Notes under the pieces: model-generated | Databases searched by the model: none | The model's input: the letters and a program-made list of their open reading frames with translations, nothing else | What the model was told of the DNA's origin: nothing | Position numbers and translations under genes: made by a program | Source of the DNA: Candidatus Omnitrophota bacterium | GTDB taxonomy: Bacteria; Omnitrophota; Gorgyraeia; Tantalellales; Tantalellaceae | Length of the DNA: 5,644 nucleotides | Assembly: GCA_030631915.1 (NCBI GenBank) | Contig: DAOVKF010000096.1 | Coordinates: 1-5,644 of the forward strand | Reading direction: 5' to 3' | Shown here: one piece after another, positions 1-5,618 of the stretch | Layout of the letters: each line of letters opens with the position of its first letter | Position numbering within the stretch: position 1 is the stretch's first letter

Positions 1-1125
1 CTGAGCTTTAAGATAATAAGCCTCATAGTAACCGCTGCTCAGAGAATATGTCCCCAGAAGCACCCTTCTCTTGACCTCGGGGCCGAATCCTTCGTTCCTG
101 CTGTTGATATACATATCAATAAGGCCGGCAGCATCCGGGCTTCGCCGGCCGTAATGTACTCCCTCGTAACGGGCGAGATTGGAGCTCGCCTCGGCGGGGG
201 CGATGATATAATAACAACTGACGGCGTATTTCGTATGCGGCAGGGAAATATCAACCACCCTGGCCCCAAGACCTTTAAAGGCCTCGACGGCGTCCCTTAT
301 GGCCCTGTTCACATCCTCACTTATCCCGGACGTAAAATATTCTTCAGGGATACCTATTGTAAGCCCTTTTATGCTTTTTGATAAGCTTTCCGTGTATCTG
401 GGAACTTCCATGTCCACTGACGTCGAATCCCTTTCATCGTGGCCGGAAATGACCTCGAGCATGGCAGCACAATCCGCGACATTGCCGGTTATCGGTCCGA
501 TCTGATCCAGGCTGGAAGCAAAGGCTATAAGCCCGTAACGCGAAACACGGCCATAGGTCGGTTTAAGCCCCACGACCCCGCACATGGAAGCCGGCTGGCG
601 TATGGAACCACCTGTATCCGAACCAAGCGCGGCCACGACCTGTCCGCTCGCGACTGCCGCGGCAGAACCGCCGCTGGAACCGCCGGGTATGCGCGAGGGG
701 TCCCTCGGGTTCCTGGTAGGCCCGTAACAGGACGTCTCACATGATGATCCAAAAGCGAACTCATCCATGTTGGCCCTTCCCATTAAAAGCGCGCCTTCTG
801 CCTGAAGTTTTTCGATGACCGTTGCGTTATAAGGAGGCCTGAACCCTTCAAGGATACGGGAAGCACACGTGGCAGGTTCACCTTTAACGCATATATTGTC
901 CTTTATGGCAACGGGTATCCCCCATAACCGGCCTTTTGTAACCTCATTTTCCAGCCGGGACGCGTCCCGGATCACTGTTTCCCTGTCAAGGGACGCAAAG
1001 GCATGTATGTTCTCATCAATACGGGACGCCCTGTCAGCTAACATGGCCGCGACAGATGTCAGAGGTTCGGTCCCGGCATCAAGCCAGCTTCTGTAAACAG
1101 CGATATTCGAGAGCTCTTTCTGCAT
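1..1125 (-). CDS. gatA: Asp-tRNA(Asn)/Glu-tRNA(Gln) amidotransferase subunit A, C-terminus cut off by window edge
   Basis: GatA is the amidase subunit of GatCAB. It releases ammonia from glutamine (or asparagine), and GatB uses it to amidate mischarged Glu-tRNA(Gln) and/or Asp-tRNA(Asn) in the cytoplasm. I translated 375 codons from ATG at 1125 to the window edge with no stop; family members are about 480-490 residues, so roughly the last 110 are missing only because of the window. The amidase signature is intact: Lys75 in VAIKDN, Ser150 in the GGSSGGS motif and Ser174 in SDTGGSIRQP. These have the spacing of the Ser-cisSer-Lys triad known in GatA (Lys79, Ser154, Ser178 in the Staphylococcus enzyme, all shifted by four). 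The visible end, SSGYYEAYYLKAQ, is also typical GatA. It starts 11 bases after the gatC stop, with only a weak purine-rich ribosome site (AAAGAG). gatB may lie beyond the left edge. Identity is very secure; whether it serves Gln, Asn or both cannot be read here. Confidence 0.97.
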   Translation of the reverse strand, partial: MQKELSNIAVYRSWLDAGTEPLTSVAAMLADRASRIDENIHAFASLDRETVIRDASRLENEVTKGRLWGIPVAIKDNICVKGEPATCASRILEGFRPPYNATVIEKLQAEGALLMGRANMDEFAFGSSCETSCYGPTRNPRDPSRIPGGSSGGSAAAVASGQVVAALGSDTGGSIRQPASMCGVVGLKPTYGRVSRYGLIAFASSLDQIGPITGNVADCAAMLEVISGHDERDSTSVDMEVPRYTESLSKSIKGLTIGIPEEYFTSGISEDVNRAIRDAVEAFKGLGARVVDISLPHTKYAVSCYYIIAPAEASSNLARYEGVHYGRRSPDAAGLIDMYINSRNEGFGPEVKRRVLLGTYSLSSGYYEAYYLKAQ

Positions 1126-1136
1126 TCTCTGACTCT

Positions 1137-1445
1137 TTATATGATCTTGGGGACCTTGAAAAAGTTATCATGCCGATGAGGAGCGTTACCCAGAACATCC
1201 TCCGGGGGCAGAGATTCCTTAAGTTCATCCTCCCGGAACACATTCTTCATTGAAGACAAAACATGCGTCGTAGGCAGGAGGTTCTCTGTATCTACCTCGT
1301 TCAATTGTTCTATATACTCCAGGATAGCGGACAGCTGGCGCTGGAATCTGGAAATACTCTCTTCGTCCAGCGACAGGCGCGACAACTTCGCCACATACCG
1401 GACAACGTCTTCAGTGATCAGATTGTCTTTAACATCATTATCCAT
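1137..1445 (-). CDS. gatC: Asp-tRNA(Asn)/Glu-tRNA(Gln) amidotransferase subunit C
   Basis: GatC is the small belt-like subunit that wraps around the GatA-GatB interface and stabilises the amidotransferase. The 102-residue product is of normal length (about 95-105) and shows the family pattern throughout: VAKLSRLSLDEE near residues 18-29, the helix with LEYIEQLNEVDTENLLPTTH near 42-61, FREDEL near 70-75, and the conserved C-terminal NFFKVPKII. It ends in TAA at 1137-1139, 11 bases before gatA, and the two are surely cotranscribed. The start is the only ATG (1443-1445) that gives the usual N-terminus. The 35 bases upstream, between the ksgA stop and this start, are AT-rich and show no clear Shine-Dalgarno sequence, which is unusual here because surA and the lipoprotein gene have good ones. 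Identity is secure. Confidence 0.97.
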   Translation of the reverse strand: MDNDVKDNLITEDVVRYVAKLSRLSLDEESISRFQRQLSAILEYIEQLNEVDTENLLPTTHVLSSMKNVFREDELKESLPPEDVLGNAPHRHDNFFKVPKII

Positions 1446-1480
1446 ACGGCTAAACTAACATAATATAATACAAAAGTCAA

Positions 1481-2329
1481 TCATGCGGTCCGGGCCCCTA
1501 CGGCGTCGCTTAATCTGGCGTAATCCGAAAGTGAAAGGTCCTCGGCCCTGAGTGAGGGATCAACAGCGCATTTCCCGAATATCTCCCGCCACTCCTCCCG
1601 CCCTGTGGATAGAAAATCAGCATGAGGCAGGGAATTGATCACCTTCTTGCGTCTCTGTGAAAAAGCCTTGCGGATGATCCTGAACATGAGCTCTTCCTCA
1701 TTCACACTGACACTGGGTTCAGGCAGGACATCCAGCCTGAGCAGGCAGGAATTGACATTCGGACTGGGATAGAACGCGGTTCTTTTGATCTTGAAAAGCA
1801 CTTTTGCCGCGGTATAGAACTGGACATAGCAGCTTATGGACCCGTAAACCCTGGAGCCGGGAGAAGAAACAAGGCGGTCGGCGAACTCTTCCTGCATCAC
1901 GATATAGACGCTCCTGATACAACTCCTCTGGCGGACCATTTTTTCTATCACCGGCGTTGTGATATAATAGGGTATATTCCCCATGACCGTGATCTTTTCC
2001 TGCGCCCCGGTTAAAATACAGATATCCAGGTCCAGTATGTCCCCCTCAATAAGCGTCAGGTTCTGTTTCCGGCGGACCATGGGCTCCATTATACCGCATA
2101 TCCTTGTGTCTTTCTCGACCGCGTAAAGCCTGCCGCATCTTTCAGCCATATCAAAAGACATCATGCCGAAACCAGCGCCGATCTCGACGACCGTACTGTC
2201 CGCCTCCAGGGACATAGCCCGCAGGATATTGTCTCTGACATTCTTATCGATCAGAAAATTCTGGCCGAGCCTTTTCTTTGGCCGGAATCCCTGTTCCTCC
2301 CACAATGTCTTTAGTTCCCGCAAGTTCAT
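1481..2329 (-). CDS. ksgA: 16S rRNA (adenine1518-N6/adenine1519-N6)-dimethyltransferase
   Basis: KsgA (RsmA) dimethylates two adjacent adenosines in the 3'-terminal helix of 16S rRNA late in small-subunit assembly, using S-adenosylmethionine. The 282-residue product is of normal length. Visible motifs in order are RLGQNFLID at about 20-28, the SAM-binding glycine motif EIGAGFG at 49-55, the acidic ribose-binding residue in VEKD at 71-74, GDILDLD at 96-102, the catalytic NIPYY motif at 118-122 (the NLPY of other members), FYPSPNVNS at 186-194, and FSQRRKK at 223-229 in the C-terminal RNA-binding part. Start is ATG at 2329. The nearest ribosome site, AAGGA, sits about 12 bases upstream, which is rather far. 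It follows pdxA, as in E. coli, but after a 146-base gap, and ends in TGA 35 bases before gatC. Nothing is missing from the active site. Loss of KsgA is known to give kasugamycin resistance in other bacteria. Confidence 0.97.
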   Translation of the reverse strand: MNLRELKTLWEEQGFRPKKRLGQNFLIDKNVRDNILRAMSLEADSTVVEIGAGFGMMSFDMAERCGRLYAVEKDTRICGIMEPMVRRKQNLTLIEGDILDLDICILTGAQEKITVMGNIPYYITTPVIEKMVRQRSCIRSVYIVMQEEFADRLVSSPGSRVYGSISCYVQFYTAAKVLFKIKRTAFYPSPNVNSCLLRLDVLPEPSVSVNEEELMFRIIRKAFSQRRKKVINSLPHADFLSTGREEWREIFGKCAVDPSLRAEDLSLSDYARLSDAVGARTA

Positions 2330-2475
2330 ATCGCAGCAATTTCCTTTTTGATAACAAATTAAGTCTTTGAAGCTAACTACTCAAGTAGTCCGTGCTGAGA
2401 TCGTTTGCCGTGCTCCGTACGATGGACCACAGAGGCGCCCGGACACAGAGAAAAGGAACCGGTCATGGGTTAAGC
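2330..2475 (-). other. pdxA-ksgA intergenic region with inverted repeats
   Basis: This is the longest gap between genes within the cluster (146 bases), and I see no gene in it. It contains the 10-base palindrome TTAAGCTTAA (2470-2479, running into the pdxA stop codon). There is a 6+6 inverted repeat ACTACT/AGTAGT with two central bases at 2376-2389. A longer-range pairing GTCCG (2388-2392) with CGGAC (2440-2444) encloses ATCGT/ACGAT (2400-2404 with 2419-2423). There are also near-repeats of CTCTGTG-TCC on the minus strand (2424-2434 and 2441-2450). These could be a structured leader, an attenuator or chance; I recognise no known riboswitch or RNA family. Confidence 0.4.
2356..2384 (-). promoter_or_regulatory. 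weak candidate promoter for ksgA-gatCA
   Basis: On the minus strand TTGAGT (2379-2384) and TAATTT (2356-2361) are separated by 17 bases, giving four and three matches to the sigma-70 hexamers. The start point would lie about 20 to 25 bases before the ksgA ATG, just ahead of its AAGGA ribosome site. The -35 hexamer lies inside the ACTACT/AGTAGT inverted repeat (2376-2389), so the repeat could be an operator. The match is weak and may be chance. Confidence 0.25.
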
Positions 2476-2490
2476 TTAAGAGGCCGGTCC
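2451..2490 (-). terminator. possible weak terminator or attenuator hairpin at the end of pdxA
   Basis: In the minus-strand transcript GGACCGG (2484-2490) can pair with CCGGTTCC (2455-2462) over seven base pairs with one bulged U. Four U residues follow directly (2451-2454). The 21-base loop contains the pdxA stop codon. The loop is large and the U-tract short, so termination would be partial at best. With the candidate promoter downstream it would allow partial uncoupling of ksgA-gatCA from the upstream genes. Confidence 0.2.
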
Positions 2491-3510
2491 GTGATCATCC
2501 GCGGCAGATGCGGCCCGAACCGCAAGCTTTATGGCGTTTTTCATGGACATGGAAGAAGCGATCCCTTTACCGGCTATGTCAAAAGCCGTGCCGTGATCCG
2601 GTGATGTACGCATGAAATCCAGCCCCAGTGTCATGTTGACCCCGTTGTCAAAATCCACCATCTTGAACGGCGCGAGGCATTGATCATGATACATCGAAAC
2701 AACTATGTCTATTTCCTTTTTCGCCGCTTTATAAAAGGCGACATCGGCGGAAACAGGGCCTTCTATATGAGGGTAAGCGCTCCTTGCCCTTTCGATCGCC
2801 GGCAGGATGATCTCTATCTCTTCCCTGCCTATCTCCCCGCCTTCCCCGCAATGAGGGTTAAGACCGCAAACGCCGATACGCGCGGTATCCCTGCCGCATA
2901 TCAGCCCGCGGTGCCTGATCACCTGTTCCAGGGTACCTGTGATCAGGTCAATACTCAAAGCCGGAGATATGTCCGTGACCGGAATATGCCGCGTCACGGG
3001 GACGACCCGCAGGGTTTCCCCGATCAAAACCATAGTTGTCATATCCGAGGAAAAGGATTCCCGCAGATATTCCGTGTGTCCGACAAAACCGGGATGAACG
3101 CGCGCGATAACACTTTTGTCGACCGGAGCCGTAACCAGGGCCCTCGGCCTCCCTTCTTCTCTCCGGCGAAAGAGACGCACGGCCGTTTCAATACATCCCA
3201 GCGCTTTCCCGGCTCCTTTATCCGTGGGTTTACCCGGTTCGATACATCCGGTGGCTCCTCCCGGATCAAGAATATTGATACGATCCTCCCTGATCCCGAC
3301 AGTTCGTTCCTGCGGACCCGGAGCATGTATCACGAGCCGCTCACGCATCCCGGCGTTAAAAGCCGCTTTCATTACATCCTTATCCGCCAGAACAACAAAA
3401 ACGGCAAGCCCTCTTATCTCCGGGCTTGCCATCGAACCTGCTATGATCTCCGGCCCTATGCCGGCCGGATCTCCCATGGTTATGTAAATTAAAGGTTTAT
3501 CCCGCGCCAT
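2476..3510 (-). CDS. pdxA: 4-hydroxythreonine-4-phosphate dehydrogenase
   Basis: PdxA oxidises 4-phosphohydroxy-L-threonine with NAD in the DXP-dependent route to pyridoxal 5'-phosphate. The product loses CO2 and is joined to deoxyxylulose phosphate by PdxJ. The 344-residue protein (E. coli: 329) opens with ITMGDPAGIGPE at 10-21. It has TAPVDK at 127-132, GHTEYLRE at 144-151, and the three metal-ligand histidines His175 (TRHIPVTD), His220 (GLNPHCGEGG) and His275 (MYHDQCLAPFK). Their spacings of 45 and 55 residues equal those of E. coli His166, His211 and His266. The frame stays open to an ATG at 3576, but that start would overlap the end of the SurA-like gene and add 22 non-family residues. 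The ATG at 3508-3510 is preceded by AGGG five bases upstream and gives the usual N-terminus. It follows the SurA-like gene by 20 bases. A PdxA2-type sugar-acid enzyme is the main alternative, but none of that family's usual partners is nearby. Confidence 0.95.
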   Translation of the reverse strand: MARDKPLIYITMGDPAGIGPEIIAGSMASPEIRGLAVFVVLADKDVMKAAFNAGMRERLVIHAPGPQERTVGIREDRINILDPGGATGCIEPGKPTDKGAGKALGCIETAVRLFRRREEGRPRALVTAPVDKSVIARVHPGFVGHTEYLRESFSSDMTTMVLIGETLRVVPVTRHIPVTDISPALSIDLITGTLEQVIRHRGLICGRDTARIGVCGLNPHCGEGGEIGREEIEIILPAIERARSAYPHIEGPVSADVAFYKAAKKEIDIVVSMYHDQCLAPFKMVDFDNGVNMTLGLDFMRTSPDHGTAFDIAGKGIASSMSMKNAIKLAVRAASAADDHGPAS

Positions 3511-3530
3511 GGATACCCTGTCAGGGGGTT

Positions 3531-4487
3531 CTATTTGTAGGAAATATATGCATTCTTTCTTTTGGCCTCCAGCCATTTCGCCAGCTTCTCTTCGAACTTC
3601 TTCCTGTACAGCTGTTCTCTTAAAAAATCGCTGACTTCTTCCAGTTCCAGACTCCTGGATTCCTCAATATCATCGATCATGAAAACATGATAACCTATCC
3701 CGCTTTCCACAATATCCGTGATTTTGCCCTTTTCCGCGCTGAAAACCGCCTCATCCATCTCCGGCAGAAGCTGTCCGCGCACGATAAATCCCATGTCCCC
3801 GCTCTTCGGGGCATATGGCCCTTCTGAATATTTTTCCGCTAATTCGCCGAAATCCCCGCCTTTTCCGAGTTTTGAGAAGACCTCTTCTATTCTTTTTCTT
3901 GCCCCGTCGCTGTCAGCGCCTTTGCGCATCATTATCCCCCGCACTCTGACCCTGCGCGGAGCTACCATTTTTTCACTGCTCTTATCGTAAAATTCGCTGA
4001 TCTCAGCAGGCATGATCACTATCCCGGACGCTACTTCTCTATCAACGATCTCCTGTGCCATCATCTGTTCTCTTATCTCTTTTTTGAATTCCGTCAGGTT
4101 CGTCCCTTTTTCGGCCAGGGCCTGCAGGAACGCGTCTTCGGAACTATAATACGACTTGATCTTATTGATCCTTTTCCACAGCCCGGTTTCGTCTATTTCC
4201 ACTTTTTCTTTTTTTGCCAGGCTTACCGCAAGCTTGGTGTTAATCAGCTGTTCCAGAAGAGCTTTTTTTGTTTCTTCCAGCCGGTTCTGCAGCTCTTCCC
4301 CCTCCAGATTAGCCTCGTAACTTTTCTTTATCGGTAAAAATGCCCTGTTAAATTCACGCTGTGTGATCACCTGGTCATTGATCACGACTATTACCCTGTC
4401 AACGACCTGCGCGGAAAACCCGCTGCCCGCGCAGAACGCGCATATGCCCGCTATAAAACAAAGACCCCGACACACTCTTCCTGCCAC
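3531..4487 (-). CDS. surA: SurA-like periplasmic chaperone with one degenerate parvulin domain
   Basis: SurA-type proteins escort outer-membrane proteins across the periplasm. The 318-residue product starts with a cleavable-type signal peptide (residues 1-26, hydrophobic FIAGICAFCAG core, likely cut after GFSA) without a lipobox. The SurA N-terminal chaperone domain follows (about 28-150, opening with VDRVIVVINDQVITQREF), then one parvulin-like domain (about 178-276) and a charged C-terminal helix. E. coli SurA has 428 residues and two parvulin domains, so this is a shorter one-domain form. In the parvulin domain the first catalytic histidine is replaced by Gly184 (RVRGIMM against RVSHILL in the neighbour), and the usual aspartate is also glycine (SEGP). 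The second histidine is kept (GYHVFMI, His267). Isomerase activity is therefore doubtful. GTG start at 4487 has an excellent GGAGGT seven bases upstream. It lies between the PpiC gene and pdxA, as surA precedes pdxA in E. coli. The symbol is by analogy; an annotator might call it only a peptidylprolyl isomerase. Confidence 0.85.
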   Translation of the reverse strand: MAGRVCRGLCFIAGICAFCAGSGFSAQVVDRVIVVINDQVITQREFNRAFLPIKKSYEANLEGEELQNRLEETKKALLEQLINTKLAVSLAKKEKVEIDETGLWKRINKIKSYYSSEDAFLQALAEKGTNLTEFKKEIREQMMAQEIVDREVASGIVIMPAEISEFYDKSSEKMVAPRRVRVRGIMMRKGADSDGARKRIEEVFSKLGKGGDFGELAEKYSEGPYAPKSGDMGFIVRGQLLPEMDEAVFSAEKGKITDIVESGIGYHVFMIDDIEESRSLELEEVSDFLREQLYRKKFEEKLAKWLEAKRKNAYISYK

Positions 4488-4493
4488 GTTCGC

Positions 4494-4499
4494 ACCTCC
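4494..4499 (-). promoter_or_regulatory. strong ribosome binding site of the SurA-like gene
   Basis: GGAGGT on the minus strand lies seven bases before the GTG at 4487. It decides the start of the SurA-like gene, since no ATG gives a complete signal peptide. Confidence 0.85.
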
Positions 4500-4512
4500 A
4501 TTTTATTCAGAT

Positions 4513-4535
4513 CCCGGACCCAGACCCGAAAGCCC
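4513..4535 (-). other. potential G-quadruplex between the two chaperone genes
   Basis: On the minus strand, which is the mRNA sense, four GGG runs are separated by loops of five, three and three bases (CTTTC, TCT, TCC). This fits the standard G3 N1-7 quadruplex pattern exactly. It sits in the 81-base gap after the PpiC stop codon and ends 13 bases before the GGAGGT ribosome site of the SurA-like gene. In RNA it could affect ribosome access or transcript decay. The pattern is seen directly; folding and function are inferred. Confidence 0.5.
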
Positions 4536-4568
4536 ACAGCCTGAAACCAAACACTCAAAACCCGGCCA

Positions 4569-5426
4569 CTATACTCTGCCATCCCCTGCTTCTTCCAGCG
4601 CTTCCTCATCTATCTCGATCTCTGTCTCTTCGGTCACTCTGTCGATCAGGAGATTGAACATCTGTCTTCGTTTTGCGGTGTAAAGCGCGGATTTTATCCT
4701 GTCCCGCACTGTCTCCAAAGGCCTCAGCGCCGGTTCTTTCCGGTCTGTAAGTTTTATGATATGATACCCCAGTTCAGTCCTTACGGGACCGACTGTCCCG
4801 TTTACCTGGAGTTTTGCGCATGCGTTCTCGAATGCCGGGATCAATTGCCCTCTGGGGAAATAGCCTATATCCCCGCCGTTTTGCGCGGTGGGATCAACGG
4901 ATTTCGCCCGTGCCGTTTCCTCAAACGACGCTCCTTTCTCCAGCTCAGCCATGACCTCAACAGCCTCCGTGCGCGTCCGCAGGAGTATATGGGATACCCT
5001 CATCACCTCGGGCATCATGTATTTCCCTTTATTGGTAGTGTACTCCCCCGCAATCTCGTCTTCACTTATCGCTATCGTGTCATCGATCCTGTCCTTCAGA
5101 AGCCGGGCGATCAATATCTTTTTTCGCGCCTCCTCGATAACCTTTACAACGTCCTTGTCTTTCTGAAGTCCCTGCCGGACCGCCTCCTGATAAAGCAGCA
5201 TGTCGTTTATGATCTCCTGAAGAAATTCCTTTTTGCGTTTTTTTATGACATTCTGGTAGCGTGTCGGCAGATTTGAGATCCTTTCGTTGAAATCCGACAC
5301 GGTTATTTTCATATCGCCTATCCGGGCAAGGACCACTCCCTTGTCTTTCGGCCTCCCGCAACCGGTCACTGACATAAGGACCAGACCAGCAATAATATAT
5401 ACTGAGAATAACCGTTTCTCTTTCAC
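4569..5426 (-). CDS. PpiC/parvulin-type peptidyl-prolyl cis-trans isomerase, lipoprotein
   Basis: This is an exported folding factor that should speed proline isomerisation in envelope proteins. The 285-residue product begins with a basic stretch (KEKR), a hydrophobic segment (about 7-18) and the lipobox VTGC. Cys23 would be lipidated after cleavage by signal peptidase II. Glycine, not aspartate, follows the cysteine, which by the E. coli rule would suggest the outer membrane. A SurA/PrsA-type helical region (about 32-135) precedes the parvulin domain (about 137-230), whose key residues are intact: His146 in RVSHILL, Asp178 in SVDP, GGDIG near 184-188 and His222 in GYHIIKL. A charged helical tail follows. 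Two GTG codons six bases apart can start it. I chose the one at 5426 because AGG lies seven bases upstream, whereas the one at 5432 has it only one base away; the latter would add two residues. It is the first gene after a strong promoter and is probably cotranscribed with the SurA-like gene. It resembles PrsA-type foldases, but no specific symbol is justified. Confidence 0.92.
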   Translation of the reverse strand: MKEKRLFSVYIIAGLVLMSVTGCGRPKDKGVVLARIGDMKITVSDFNERISNLPTRYQNVIKKRKKEFLQEIINDMLLYQEAVRQGLQKDKDVVKVIEEARKKILIARLLKDRIDDTIAISEDEIAGEYTTNKGKYMMPEVMRVSHILLRTRTEAVEVMAELEKGASFEETARAKSVDPTAQNGGDIGYFPRGQLIPAFENACAKLQVNGTVGPVRTELGYHIIKLTDRKEPALRPLETVRDRIKSALYTAKRRQMFNLLIDRVTEETEIEIDEEALEEAGDGRV

Positions 5427-5438
5427 TTTCACACCTTT

Positions 5439-5458
5439 TGTCGGCAGAAAAAACGACA
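5439..5458 (-). other. inverted repeat in the leader of the first gene
   Basis: TGTCG and CGACA arms of five bases enclose a ten-base loop. The repeat lies in the predicted mRNA leader, just before the AAAAGGT ribosome site of the lipoprotein gene. It is short and could be chance. Confidence 0.2.
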
Positions 5459-5478
5459 GGAACCACTTATATTGTTAT

Positions 5479-5507
5479 ATAGTATCAAATTGCGGTTGAG
5501 GGGTCAA
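5479..5507 (-). promoter_or_regulatory. sigma-70-type promoter of the ppiC-surA-pdxA cluster
   Basis: On the minus strand the -35 hexamer TTGACC (5502-5507) and the -10 hexamer TACTAT (5479-5484) are exactly 17 bases apart. The -10 is preceded by TGA, which makes an extended -10 element. Transcription should begin near 5472, leaving a leader of about 45 bases before the GTG of the lipoprotein gene. It is the best promoter match in the window, and no gene on this strand separates it from the cluster. Confidence 0.75.
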
Positions 5508-5540
5508 ACCATAACTTAGTAAAGTAGTGAAATTTTCGTT

Positions 5541-5549
5541 ATAGTAACA
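5541..5549 (-). promoter_or_regulatory. possible second extended -10 element upstream
   Basis: The minus strand reads TGTTACTAT, an extended -10 with the same TACTAT hexamer as the main promoter, about 62 bases further upstream. No recognisable -35 lies at 16-17 bases. It could be a weaker tandem promoter for the same genes. Confidence 0.25.
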
Positions 5550-5618
5550 GACATGCCATATAAAACCGTTTTTTCGGCCGCCCACCCCTGTACTACCGCT
5601 GCTTCGGACGGCTGGATC

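Noticed and set aside
2388..2444. Possible tRNA or known small RNA in the pdxA-ksgA gap
   Set aside because: No T-arm consensus, anticodon arm or CCA-proximal stem could be fitted on either strand, and no riboswitch core was recognised.
2377..2466. Minus-strand 29-codon frame starting nine bases after the pdxA stop (MTGSFSLCPGASVV...)
   Set aside because: It has no ribosome site, no recognisable similarity, and its stop falls in an inverted repeat. A frame this short arises easily by chance, so I did not call a leader peptide.
2680..3492. Long plus-strand open frame of 270 codons opposite pdxA
   Set aside because: It is fully antisense to pdxA, which shows clear family motifs and catalytic spacing. 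The antisense product shows no domain and no ribosome context.
3510..3576. Longer pdxA start at 3576
   Set aside because: It would overlap the SurA-like gene by 46 bases and add a 22-residue leader absent from the family. The ATG at 3510 has a ribosome site and the expected N-terminus.
4761..5276. Plus-strand open frame of 171 codons opposite the PpiC gene
   Set aside because: It is a shadow of the parvulin lipoprotein gene; the minus-strand product has intact motifs and the plus-strand product has none.
5566..5580. CCG-TTTTTT-CGG small hairpin in the right-hand non-coding region
   Set aside because: A three-pair stem is too weak for a terminator, and the T-run is in the loop and not after the stem.
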